Assembly (NCBI GenBank): GCA_963666505.2
Contig: CAXXXL010000003.1
Coordinates: forward strand, 434,001 to 498,000
Length of the DNA: 64,000 nucleotides
Direction: 5' to 3'
Source: JABGQS01 sp963666505
GTDB taxonomy: Bacteria > Bacillota > Clostridia > Christensenellales > SZUA-584
Numbering within the stretch: position 1 is the first letter of the stretch; every line of letters begins with the position of its first letter. The position numbers and the translations under genes were made by a program. Of this stretch, positions 30,617 through 39,429 are shown one piece after another. The notes under the pieces were generated by a model that had not been told where the DNA came from, did not search any database, and saw nothing but the letters and a program-made list of their open reading frames with translations.

Positions 30617-32566
30617 TTAAAATCCAATCCTCTGAACTTCGCATTTTTTATCTATCTGCATGTCAGGATCGCCGAGCGTCTGTACGACATCCTCAGAGCT
30701 TATCATAACCAGGTCCTTGTTGCCTGTTCTAACAATTCTTTCTGCCTGGTGTATACCTATCCTTTCGACAATTCTCCGTATAAACCGGCCGTTGCCGAAC
30801 TCTCCATTATCGTTATATCTGGCTTTTTCAACAAACTCCCTTATGTTTACCTTAGATTCTTCGTTAATCTCCATTGCATACTGTTTCAGCTGATAATCAA
30901 GTATAAGCATTAACTCATCTGTGGAATAATCTTCAAAATATACCCTGTATGCGAATCTTTCTCGCAACCCGTTGTTTCGTTTGAACATCTCTTCCATTTT
31001 ATCTTTGTATCCTGCAAATATAACTACTATATCATCTCTTCTATTTTCCATCTCCAAACATATCTGGTTGAGAGCCTCAAGCCCGTAGCTGTCGTTTTCA
31101 TATGTAACCAGGGTGGGAGCTTCGTCGACAAAAAGAACCGAGCCTGCTGCATCCCTGAAGCATTCCTTTGTATTCTTAATTGTCCAGCCTGTATATTGGC
31201 CTATTAAATTAGCACGTGATATCTCATAGAATCTGCCTCTGGACAATAGCCCCAGCTCTTTGAAATATTCGCCTATATATCTTGCTATCGTTGTCTTGCC
31301 GGTACCCGGGTTGCCTGTAAATAACATGTGCATGCTTTTTGGATATACCGGAAGCCCCGCCTCTTTTTTCATTTTACCGACTTGAAGTTCACACCCGATT
31401 TGTATAATGGCTGTCTTGACCTGATTCTGGCCTATCATTTCATTTATCTTATCGAGTGCTCTATTATTAGATGAAGAATCGTCGTTTTTACTCAACTTTT
31501 CGTTCTCCAGATCTACGGGTAGTATTTTAACTGATCCTTTGCCCTGAGCTCTGCTTATTGCATTAATCTGGCCGAAATCAATAGCGTTTTTTATGTTTTC
31601 GATATTGTCATCGCATACTCTGCAAAGAGCCTTAAAGGTTTCTTGTTCCACCGACACATTCTTTTCATTCAAAACCCAGGCTACAAGCTTCTGCCTCTCT
31701 CTTTCTTCGTCGAGATTAAACTCAACATACATAAGCTTTTTCCCGCATATTTTCTCTATTTGCGATACTGATTGCTTGTCTTCAACCACAAAGAATACTG
31801 TGTATGAATCTTTTTCCGTTTTCAAAACAGCGTCTCTGATTATACTTTCATTCCTTTTTTCATAATCATCTTTGCGTTCTTTTGTATCCAGTATTACAAA
31901 AGCACCAACTGCACTTCTGCCTATTGAAGGTTCGGGGCTGGAGTACAGATCCTTCATTGTGCTGATTTCTGTACCCCTGCCGAATCCGGAGTAATATAGT
32001 GCTTTCGTCCATGCTTTCATTAAACCAAAAGCATCTCTGTTCTTTGTATTTATGCAGATTCTTTTTATATAATAATTTTCATTCTCCCTGAGCTGCTTTA
32101 GATTCATTGCCAGTATTGTTAATTTTGCAGGGTCTGCCAAACCTTCTGTCTGGTTGATAATGTCTACAGTTTCCTGTATATCGAACTTGTTCGTCTCTTC
32201 TTCTATATCCTCCTCTTCGAAGGCCCCTTCGTCCATTTCAAAGTCCAAGTCTTCTTCCGGGTCGTCATCGTTTTCAGAAATATCATCTTCCTGATTAACT
32301 TTACTGTAGATTCTAATAGTGTCGATAAAGTCCATAGCTTCGTCATAAAACTTAATATCCCCGTATTTCTTAAAGCTGCTGATTATTGCTTTAATGCATG
32401 TTTCTGTTCCGATCTCAAATTCGCTGATCAGTACTGTGCTTTCATTGTCTTTCATTGAATGCTTGCTTAAATGGCACTTCCCATGATACTTGTCATTAAA
32501 GACAGAAACAGCTTCTTCTATTTTTGTCCATCCTTCGTTTAGTATGCAATAAATTTGTTTTTTCAT
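30617..32566 (-). CDS. CbbX/SpoVK-like AAA+ ATPase
   Basis: The start is at ATG 32566 (MKKQIYCILNEGW) after GAAAGG. The protein has 649 residues. The N-terminal 370 residues are unknown, with an acidic low-complexity stretch (DDDPEEDLDFEMDEGAFEEE). About 375-640 is a CbxX/CfxQ-type AAA+ module: Walker A GNPGTGKTT near 415, Walker B VLFVDEAPTL, the GQYTGWT pore loop and FGNGRFIRRIVE sensor helix. Relatives remodel client proteins (Rubisco activase CbbX) and occur in ESX/type VII and conflict clusters. A motif copy lies 36 bp upstream. It is the outermost gene of the minus-strand cluster. Confidence 0.88.
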   Translation of the reverse strand: MKKQIYCILNEGWTKIEEAVSVFNDKYHGKCHLSKHSMKDNESTVLISEFEIGTETCIKAIISSFKKYGDIKFYDEAMDFIDTIRIYSKVNQEDDISENDDDPEEDLDFEMDEGAFEEEDIEEETNKFDIQETVDIINQTEGLADPAKLTILAMNLKQLRENENYYIKRICINTKNRDAFGLMKAWTKALYYSGFGRGTEISTMKDLYSSPEPSIGRSAVGAFVILDTKERKDDYEKRNESIIRDAVLKTEKDSYTVFFVVEDKQSVSQIEKICGKKLMYVEFNLDEERERQKLVAWVLNEKNVSVEQETFKALCRVCDDNIENIKNAIDFGQINAISRAQGKGSVKILPVDLENEKLSKNDDSSSNNRALDKINEMIGQNQVKTAIIQIGCELQVGKMKKEAGLPVYPKSMHMLFTGNPGTGKTTIARYIGEYFKELGLLSRGRFYEISRANLIGQYTGWTIKNTKECFRDAAGSVLFVDEAPTLVTYENDSYGLEALNQICLEMENRRDDIVVIFAGYKDKMEEMFKRNNGLRERFAYRVYFEDYSTDELMLILDYQLKQYAMEINEESKVNIREFVEKARYNDNGEFGNGRFIRRIVERIGIHQAERIVRTGNKDLVMISSEDVVQTLGDPDMQIDKKCEVQRIGF

Positions 32567-32601
32567 AATTTCTGAACCTTTCAATAAATAACTACAGTAC
32601 A

Positions 32602-32630
32602 AAATACATGTTTATTTATTAAATCTCGCA
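32602..32630 (-). promoter_or_regulatory. TGCGAKA-N16-GTATTT motif upstream of the CbbX-like gene
   Basis: Minus strand TGCGAGA (32630-32624), 16 nt, GTATTT (32607-32602) followed by TGTACTGTA, 36 bp before the start. Confidence 0.8.
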
Positions 32631-32845
32631 CTAGAAAATAGTTTTATAATTTTAACAAATAATATTAGATTCGCTAAGTTGGTTATGTTACGATGAAAAA
32701 TTATAATATCCGTATTATTTTTGCTTATATATGCTTAAAAATTTGCAACATTACTTACATGATATTGTGATTTATGCATTTCTTCTATCATTAAAAGCAT
32801 ATACCAATACCACTATATGGTAATATTATAGCCTTTTATTATGCT

Positions 32846-33049
32846 TTAGGAATGCAAATATATTGTTCGAGGGGTATTTTGGCTATTTGTTTTGTATTTT
32901 GAGATCGTGGTTTTATGTGCATTTATATTTTCAAGCAAAGACTTTATTTTACAAAAACCAATATAAAAACTAATCACTATAATGCCACTGGTCCCTAGTG
33001 CCCCTGAGTTTAAGCAACTTGCTGTTGCACTTCCTTTAGCCCTGTTCAT
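32846..33049 (-). CDS. Possible small hydrophobic protein (67 residues)
   Basis: The ATG at 33049 follows GGAG with 6-nt spacing. The product begins MNRAKGSATASCLNSGALG, followed by a hydrophobic stretch IIVISFYIGFCKI and a Lys/Asn-rich end. It could be a small membrane or secreted peptide. There is no family match and no nearby partner, so coding is uncertain. The AT-rich 330 bp between it and the next gene contain nothing else I can identify. Confidence 0.3.
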   Translation of the reverse strand: MNRAKGSATASCLNSGALGTSGIIVISFYIGFCKIKSLLENINAHKTTISKYKTNSQNTPRTIYLHS

Positions 33050-33378
33050 TTGTCTCTCCAATTTTTTTGTCGTTTTATTAGTCCAATTAGGCTATAACTA
33101 GCCCCACGCTAAAGATACATCTATGGACTGGAAAAAATGGGGGATCAAAACGGAAGCAAAAACAAACGGCTGTATGCATAGATTGAATTACTAGGTTGTT
33201 TTATTTTAAATATTTGAATACTATTAGTTGATTAAGGGCTACAGAGCTGATATTATAGAAATATAATTATTTATTATTTTAATAAAGGTAATAAAATAAA
33301 CACCAAATTCTGCAGGGTGGGTAATAGTACTATTAATATTCTATTATTCACTTTTTTATAAAACAGGAGGTGGCTAGC

Positions 33379-35286
33379 ATGTTGATGCAATCCAAAGTCA
33401 TTCCCAATTTTTGCATCGGTTCATTATTAAACTGTTTAGATATGCTACCAGATTATAAGAGCGTAAACTTTAAACAGACATTGCAGACATATTACAAGGT
33501 GTCTAATCGTAAGTATTCTGAAATGTTACACTATAAGACTGCCTTTAATACGATAAAAACGCATGATGAAGAGATTACTATGTTTGCAAATGCTGCGCTA
33601 ACCTCAATGCTTGAGCATCGCTTTTTCTGCAATAACGATCAATATATAGCGGAATGTTTTTTCGGTGATCTTAAAGATGCGTTAGACTTAGACCACACAA
33701 ATTTTATCGATCAAGCTGAGAAATCAAAAATAGCAATAACCAATAATGGTAAGAGACAATATATACTTAATTTAATGGAATGTCCTATTTGTGCAAAAAT
33801 GATTTTGCCAGACCAATTTGATGCTAAATCGCTCAGCCCTGGAATGGAGCTACTAGCTGATAACGAATTTACCGAGTTAACATTTAGTAATGAGTGGCTC
33901 ATCAGATGGAATGTTCAATTTAAAAACAAAGATGAATCACTAGTAAGGTTTTGGAAAAAATGTTACTTCTGTATGTTCGGCTTGCTAAGAGAAGCGTTGT
34001 TTATGCATCATAACCAATCCGGATTAATTGATGAGCAGATTGACTCATGGATTAAAGAAATTGAACTAGTAAACCGAATTTACCGAAAATATCTAGAACA
34101 GACAACACTTTCTAGCATAGCAGTTACAAAGCTTTACCAGCTTTATTTGGAGAAGCAGGGCGTTGACGACGAAGATGATTTTGTAGACTCTTTATATTCA
34201 GAAGAAGCCAGGGCAAAACCCGTGTGTGCTACAACTAGCATTTTACCAGATACATTTCACGGAATAAAAATGGATTATTCTATGTTAACAACCAACTTAC
34301 GTATCAATGACCGGGTTACTCCATATAAATGTATAGACTATAAAGATCCACTTGGACATTTTATTCCTCTAATGTATAACGAAATTATTTTACCAAAAAA
34401 AAATATATGCTACAACAGTACCATATTTGATATTGAAAATACACAAACACGCGTGGATATAAACGCACCACATATGGGTCGAAAGATTAATTTTATTTCT
34501 AGCAATTATCGTGACTTGCTGCTTCATGTCGCCATTGTTTCGGCAAAGAAATCTGACTACCGTCCGTTTTCATACCGCAAGGTACATATTGATACGTGTA
34601 AAAAAAGCAATATTATCCCTGGCGAGGAAAGCCGATTTAAATTTTACCTTAAACTTTCACCAATCGAATTTTTCGACCATATGGTAGTTCGTAACTATCT
34701 TAACAATGTTTACTCAGCAAACGGTTTTACTTTGCAGTATGACCGAGACTTTTTTGTTCGTAATGTAGAAATGACCGTAGCAGGTTTTGAGGATACCGGT
34801 GCTTTTTATTTAATGGCAGGCTGTGGAATTTGGGTAGTTTCGTCGGACAATTATCTTATGATTAGCCGCCGTTCGAATGTTCTTGAAAAACCTATTAATT
34901 TAGGCTATAGCGCTGCTGGTTCGTGCGAATATTCTACAAGATTAAAGTCGGATTCAAATGTTTCTGAATTTGAAGCTAATCCTTTCTTAACTGCAAAGCG
35001 AGAATTGTTTGAGGAATGTGCCCTTGATATCCCTGTTGAAAAATTGCAGCTAATTGCCTTTGGTATTGATTATGAGCGATATCTGCAACAATTCTCATTC
35101 TACTATCGGGCCGAAAGAACAGCGGATCAACTACTTGAATTGTCTAAACACGCTGAATCATGCAATGAACAGGTACTATTCGCAATACCTTTTACAGATG
35201 AAAACATATCTCAGCTAACACGGACTTTTGAGATTGAGCCCGGAGCAGTTGTATCTTTGTTCCGGCTTTGGGAACTACTTCATTGA
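33379..35286 (+). CDS. Unknown 635-residue protein with a C-terminal Nudix-like domain
   Basis: The start is at ATG 33379, 8 nt after AGGAGG; an upstream GTG overlaps the ribosome site. About 1-350 is unknown and mostly helical, with a CPIC pair near 135. About 360-480 is unknown. From about 490 the sequence has a Nudix-like layout: GIWVVSSDNYLMISRRS, SAAGSCEYS, then NPFLTAKRELFEECALDI (RE..EE kept; the glycine and one spacing of the box differ). Similar C-terminal domains are seen in defence-type proteins, but I cannot name a family. It is AT-rich, monocistronic, on the opposite strand to the cluster, and lies beside mobile DNA, so it was probably acquired separately. Confidence 0.6.
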   Translation: MLMQSKVIPNFCIGSLLNCLDMLPDYKSVNFKQTLQTYYKVSNRKYSEMLHYKTAFNTIKTHDEEITMFANAALTSMLEHRFFCNNDQYIAECFFGDLKDALDLDHTNFIDQAEKSKIAITNNGKRQYILNLMECPICAKMILPDQFDAKSLSPGMELLADNEFTELTFSNEWLIRWNVQFKNKDESLVRFWKKCYFCMFGLLREALFMHHNQSGLIDEQIDSWIKEIELVNRIYRKYLEQTTLSSIAVTKLYQLYLEKQGVDDEDDFVDSLYSEEARAKPVCATTSILPDTFHGIKMDYSMLTTNLRINDRVTPYKCIDYKDPLGHFIPLMYNEIILPKKNICYNSTIFDIENTQTRVDINAPHMGRKINFISSNYRDLLLHVAIVSAKKSDYRPFSYRKVHIDTCKKSNIIPGEESRFKFYLKLSPIEFFDHMVVRNYLNNVYSANGFTLQYDRDFFVRNVEMTVAGFEDTGAFYLMAGCGIWVVSSDNYLMISRRSNVLEKPINLGYSAAGSCEYSTRLKSDSNVSEFEANPFLTAKRELFEECALDIPVEKLQLIAFGIDYERYLQQFSFYYRAERTADQLLELSKHAESCNEQVLFAIPFTDENISQLTRTFEIEPGAVVSLFRLWELLH

Positions 35287-35541
35287 ATAATTTTCAAAAA
35301 GTATATAAAAAATAAAAAAATATGTTTTTGAAATTATAGTTATTGTAATCAGAATAATTTAAAAGGATTAGAAGTATCTAAATTAAATCATATTTCTACT
35401 TATCCCAACCAAGCAAGGATGTAAAAAATTATATGATAATTTGAAATCGGCACTTTGTATTTTGGATCTGCGTGATAATTCCATATTGTACTTACTACTT
35501 ATTTAAAGACTATAAAAGGTTGGGCAGTTGGAAATAAAAAA

Positions 35542-35565
35542 TTTACCCTTTATTTTACCCTTTAT
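35542..35565. repeat. Short direct repeats tttaccctttat near an element end
   Basis: Two near copies of tttaccctttat stand in tandem. A third occurs at 49143 in a similar place, before another tRNA-like 3' end. They may be arm-type binding sites of an integrase. The remaining 330 bp between the plus-strand gene and the IS are otherwise empty. Confidence 0.35.
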
Positions 35566-35620
35566 ACACTTTGTTTTAATTGTTCTGAATTTTATATAAT
35601 AAAATGAAAAGCCTTTAGAT

Positions 35621-37305
35621 TGAGGGCACTGAAAAATCACTGTTTCCAGACGGGCCAGTGATTTTTTCGTATATTTATGCGTAACAGAAAAGATATGAAT
35701 TATAAAAATCTCCGTACTTTTCATGATAAGCCGGATGGGTTGGGCCCAAAAGCTCATCTTTACCCATCAATTTAATGATTCTCTTGATATTCACTGCAAA
35801 AGCTGTAAAGTAAGCTTGTAATCGCATGGCGGAAAGACCCGTGGATTCAGCTGTTCTGAGACCGTGAGCCTGTTTAAGTTCTCCGTTCTTCTCCTCAATT
35901 CGGTATCGGATTCTTAAACGTTCGTTGAAATATTCGCTCTTCTCAAAATCTAAACGTTCCCGGTTCCGTTGACTTGTGATGGTGACACAGTAAGTCTTGG
36001 TCTTTGATTGGCCAACTCTACATTTGTCCGCATATGGACACTGTTGACATGTGTTTCTGTTGAAGTCGTAAATGAAATATTTATTATCGTATTTGCCCTG
36101 ACGTTTATGCACCTTCTTGGCCAGCTCTCCCGCTGGACATTGCATCAGTCCTGCATCCTTATTGTATTCAAAACCGTCATTTTTAGGTTCAGCCGCATTT
36201 GCGATAACGGGATTGGATTTTGCAATCAGAGTAATTTTCTCCCCGTCACAATATTTAATGTTATCTATACTTGAATATGCTGTATCGCCGAGTATTTCCT
36301 TGACTTCAATGCCATTGCTTTTTGACTGCTCAAGCAGAGATTTTAGCATATAACCGTCGGATACTTCTCCGCTTGTAACGCCTATGCCTGTAATCAAACT
36401 CTCTTCTGTCATGGCGATATGATTCTTGTATCCAAAGAAGGTAGATGTGGCGCTCTTGTGGCCGAATCTGGCATCCTCATCATGCTTTGACTGGATTCCC
36501 CGGATACGATCGCTTTCTAACAATTCCTTGATATGGGCGTAGAGCTTTTGGATTTTTGGCTGACCACTGCCTAGGATATCTTCGCCAATATTCTCGAGAA
36601 GCTGTTGCGTATATTTAATCTCTTCTTCCAAATCTGCTGTTTCCAATGGTTTCTCTGGGAATTTCACGGACAGATCATACATGCTCTTATATATTTCCTT
36701 GCGCAGTTGTTTGCTTAGCCCCCGTAATATCTGAGTAGGTGTGGATGGCCTTGCGGAAGCTTTGGTATGGGTAGAATCCACGATTATTGCCGTGGATTTG
36801 ATCAGCCCTTTTTGTATCGCCTGGGTGATCGTCTCTTTAAGCATTTCCTCCAGTATATCTTCTGTGATCCTCGTTTTACGGAATTTTGTCAGCAGGCTTG
36901 AGTCAATCATGCCATCTTCCGGGTCTAAATCCAGAAAGTATTTGTATGCCATATTGACTGCCGCATTTTGTATCAATGCCTCATCCGACAAATCATACAG
37001 CCTTTTCAAAAATAGCAGTTTGAACATCATCTCCGGCTCCTTTGCCGGACGCCCGTAGTGTTCACAGTAGCTTTCCCTCAACATCGGGTTTACAAAGCTG
37101 AAGTCTATGTTATCTTTGATCTTTCGCAGTAAATGGTTTTTGGGTACAATGATATTATACAATCCACGATATAGTGATAGCTTGATCTGAACTTCATTCC
37201 TGAGCATTTTATCACATCCTTGCTTCCTGTTTATATGCATAATTATACCATAAATATGATAAAAAGTCCTTTCGTTATTCACAATTGGACTTTTTCAGTG
37301 CCCTC
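35621..37305 (-). mobile_element. IS1182-family insertion sequence
   Basis: The ends are inverted: gagggcactgaaaaa at 35622-35636 and tttttcagtgccctc at 37291-37305. tagat occurs on both outer sides (35616-35620, 37306-37310), a likely 5-bp target duplication. About 1.68 kb, with one complete transposase. The insertion split the sequence before the tRNA-like fragment at 37367. Confidence 0.85.
35675..37207 (-). CDS. IS1182-family transposase
   Basis: The start is at ATG 37207 (MLRNEVQIKLSLYRG), after AAGG; a longer upstream frame runs towards the terminal repeat. The protein has 510 residues. An N-terminal DUF772-type helical domain (FKLLFLKRLYDLSDE) precedes a DDE domain: IIVDSTHTKASARP (first Asp), GDTAYSS (second Asp), a Cys-rich insert CQQCPYADKCRVGQ, and RYRIEEKNGELKQAHGL with the catalytic Glu. 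It is intact, so the element may be active. Confidence 0.9.
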   Translation of the reverse strand: MLRNEVQIKLSLYRGLYNIIVPKNHLLRKIKDNIDFSFVNPMLRESYCEHYGRPAKEPEMMFKLLFLKRLYDLSDEALIQNAAVNMAYKYFLDLDPEDGMIDSSLLTKFRKTRITEDILEEMLKETITQAIQKGLIKSTAIIVDSTHTKASARPSTPTQILRGLSKQLRKEIYKSMYDLSVKFPEKPLETADLEEEIKYTQQLLENIGEDILGSGQPKIQKLYAHIKELLESDRIRGIQSKHDEDARFGHKSATSTFFGYKNHIAMTEESLITGIGVTSGEVSDGYMLKSLLEQSKSNGIEVKEILGDTAYSSIDNIKYCDGEKITLIAKSNPVIANAAEPKNDGFEYNKDAGLMQCPAGELAKKVHKRQGKYDNKYFIYDFNRNTCQQCPYADKCRVGQSKTKTYCVTITSQRNRERLDFEKSEYFNERLRIRYRIEEKNGELKQAHGLRTAESTGLSAMRLQAYFTAFAVNIKRIIKLMGKDELLGPTHPAYHEKYGDFYNSYLFCYA

Positions 37306-37366
37306 TAGATATGGGCTTTTCTAGACATAGTTTTATGTATTTGTACTGCATTTTATACGGACTTTA

Positions 37367-37392
37367 GGGTTCGAATCCCACCTTCTCCGCCA
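37367..37392 (+). other. tRNA-Ser-like 3' end fragment (integration site remnant)
   Basis: gggttcgaatcccacc plus ttctccgcca is a T arm, 3' acceptor strand, discriminator G and encoded CCA. The 5' part of a tRNA is absent upstream, even when the IS is removed in thought. Discriminator G fits tRNA-Ser. A terminator follows directly. This is the structure of the distal attachment site of an element integrated in a tRNA gene, lying to the left. Confidence 0.65.
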
Positions 37393-37395
37393 TCG

Positions 37396-37430
37396 TCACA
37401 AGGTACAATAGTGCCTTGTGATTTTTCTTT
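37396..37430 (+). terminator. Intrinsic terminator behind the tRNA fragment
   Basis: tcacaaggtac-aata-gtgccttgtga (11-bp stem, one G-T pair), then tttttctttt on the plus strand. It fits a former tRNA gene terminator. Confidence 0.75.
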
Positions 37431-37437
37431 TTACGGA

Positions 37438-39117
37438 TTATCCTGCCTGCACCTTGGTTGAAGTATCTTTTGTTACTTTGTCCGACATGTAATCCCTAAG
37501 ATTCTCAAAGTCAGTATCATTAATCTTTCCAATGAAGTTGAAGTAGATATCAATTCGCTGGATGTAACCAATATCCGACTTTTCCTTCTTGTAAACTTCT
37601 ATGTGGTCTATCAGCTCGACCACCGTTTCCCTATCAAGAGTTTCAATATAGTTTCTTGCTTTGAACTTCTCAACGATGTCCTGTATGTGCCCGGTATCGT
37701 CCCTGACTGAACTTAACTCCGCTTTTAGATCAATACGCTTTTTTGAAAGCTGCTCCTGCTTAGCTTCGTATCCGCTCATCAGTTTCTTAAACATCGCTTC
37801 AGAAACATTGCCGTTTAGAAGCTGTTCAAGCAATGCGTCTGTCTTCGGAGCGATACTTTGCAGCTCACGTTCGACCTTTTGCAGCTGTTTCTCAATCAAC
37901 ATACCGCTTCTGGATTTCATTCTGTCGTTGATTTCCAAGAGCTTTTCAAGCAATGCATCAGCATAATTGACAGCAATACTGGAAAACTTCTGAATCTCGC
38001 TGAGTACAATAGCTTCAAGTTCAGGTTCGTTGATTGCATGAAAGCTACATGCCGACTTACCCTGATTGCTGTATGTGCTGCACCGATAACGAGGATACTC
38101 TCCCGTTTCGATCTTAACGAGCTGATAAGTCATTTTCGAGTCGCAGTCCGCACAGAACACCTTAGCTGAAAATAAAGATACAGTGCCATCCTTTTTTAGT
38201 CTCGGTTTCGTTCTTCTCTTGTTCTGGCTAATGATACTTTGCACCCTTCTCCATGTTATTTCATCAATCAACGGCTCATGCGTGTTCTTTACAACTACCC
38301 ATTGCTCTTTCGGTATCACATCACGGCGTTTCATCTTAAAGTTCTTTTTCTGCCGCTTGCCTTGTACCATATGACCGATATACACCTGATTGCGCAGCAT
38401 CCGGAGTATCGTTGCGCTGCCCCAAGTCTCTGCATCCTGCGTATACGGATTCGGCTTTTCGATCCGACTGAAGAAGTGAACTCTTGGCGTTGGTATGCCT
38501 TCTTTATTGAACACTTCAGCAATATGCCGTGCGCTTTCGCCCATCGTATACATATGAAATATCCTGCGTACGATTTGCGCACCGTCAGGTTCAATGATTA
38601 GATGATGCTTATCCTGTGGATCACGCATGTACCCAAGCGCTGGTTGACTGCCAATAAACTCGCCTTTCTTCATCTGAGACTTTTTTGTCGTCTTGATCTT
38701 CCGAGAAGTATCCTTCGCATAGTGCTCATGAATTACGTTAAGGAATCCGGCGAAGTCGTTGTCTTTCTCACTATCCACGTTATCTCCGATCGCAATGAAA
38801 CGAACATTATGCTTAGGGAAGAAATAATCTGTGTAATGACCAACCTGAGAATAGTTCCTCCCAAGCCTCGACAAATCTTTGACAATAACCATATTAATTC
38901 GTTTGCTTTCGATATCCTCGATCAACCGCTGAAATCCGGGCCTGTCAAATGTTGTACCGCTGAAACCATCATCGATGTATGTATCCTCGATCTCCCAACC
39001 CCTTTCGTTAATATAGTCCGTAAGCAAATCCCGCTGATTGGATATGCTCATGCTTTCGTTGTCCGTTCCATCGTCACGTGACAACCTTAAATAGATTCCT
39101 ACTTTGTATTGCTTCAT
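37438..39117 (-). CDS. tnpX: Large serine recombinase, TnpX-like
   Basis: The start is at ATG 39117 (MKQYKVGIYLRLSRDD) after GGGAGGATA; a longer frame upstream lacks a site. The protein has 559 residues. The resolvase domain (about 1-150) has the catalytic Ser in SISNQRDLL and VIVKDLSRLGRNY. The recombinase domain follows (GYMRDP, WGSATILRMLRN), then a zinc ribbon (CADC...CSFH) and a coiled-coil C-terminus. TnpX excises and inserts Tn4451 elements through a circular form. It lies at the left edge of the element, reading outward, as in Tn4451. Intact. Confidence 0.9.
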   Translation of the reverse strand: MKQYKVGIYLRLSRDDGTDNESMSISNQRDLLTDYINERGWEIEDTYIDDGFSGTTFDRPGFQRLIEDIESKRINMVIVKDLSRLGRNYSQVGHYTDYFFPKHNVRFIAIGDNVDSEKDNDFAGFLNVIHEHYAKDTSRKIKTTKKSQMKKGEFIGSQPALGYMRDPQDKHHLIIEPDGAQIVRRIFHMYTMGESARHIAEVFNKEGIPTPRVHFFSRIEKPNPYTQDAETWGSATILRMLRNQVYIGHMVQGKRQKKNFKMKRRDVIPKEQWVVVKNTHEPLIDEITWRRVQSIISQNKRRTKPRLKKDGTVSLFSAKVFCADCDSKMTYQLVKIETGEYPRYRCSTYSNQGKSACSFHAINEPELEAIVLSEIQKFSSIAVNYADALLEKLLEINDRMKSRSGMLIEKQLQKVERELQSIAPKTDALLEQLLNGNVSEAMFKKLMSGYEAKQEQLSKKRIDLKAELSSVRDDTGHIQDIVEKFKARNYIETLDRETVVELIDHIEVYKKEKSDIGYIQRIDIYFNFIGKINDTDFENLRDYMSDKVTKDTSTKVQAG

Positions 39118-39213
39118 ATAATATCCTCCCGATATCAATGCAGCATCCAAAGTAGCTTAGCTATTCCTAAGTATACTCCGGATGCTGCTTTTAATCCACT
39201 AAGTTTCAGTAAT

Positions 39214-39396
39214 TTAAGAAGCTTTAATTCGCTTCTCAATTACCTTGCCCATCGTTTCAGTGAATGTCCTGTTGTTTTCGAAATAACTGGACACGGTGAA
39301 AGTTGTTTTCCCGATCTTCACGGTAGACAATATGAAGTTATTAGATATACCGTAGGTATCTAAATGTTCAACTCCTAATCTTTTTCTTTTTTCCAT
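39214..39396 (-). CDS. TnpW-like small transposon protein
   Basis: The protein has 60 residues, started at ATG 39396 after GGAGG. The core STVKIGKTTFTVSSYF followed by NRTFTETMGKVIEKRI matches the TnpW family pattern (KIGxTTYxVxxxFS ... KIxRLI), a small protein of unknown role regularly found with TnpX in Tn4451-type elements. It lies between tnpX and the relaxase gene. Confidence 0.75.
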   Translation of the reverse strand: MEKRKRLGVEHLDTYGISNNFILSTVKIGKTTFTVSSYFENNRTFTETMGKVIEKRIKAS

Positions 39397-39429
39397 TTTT
39401 TCCTCCAATATGAAATTTTCAAGGTTCTC

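Noticed and set aside
37300..37392. A complete tRNA gene ending at 37392
   Set aside because: Only the T arm and acceptor 3' strand are present; no 5' acceptor strand, D arm or anticodon arm can be found upstream, with or without the IS.
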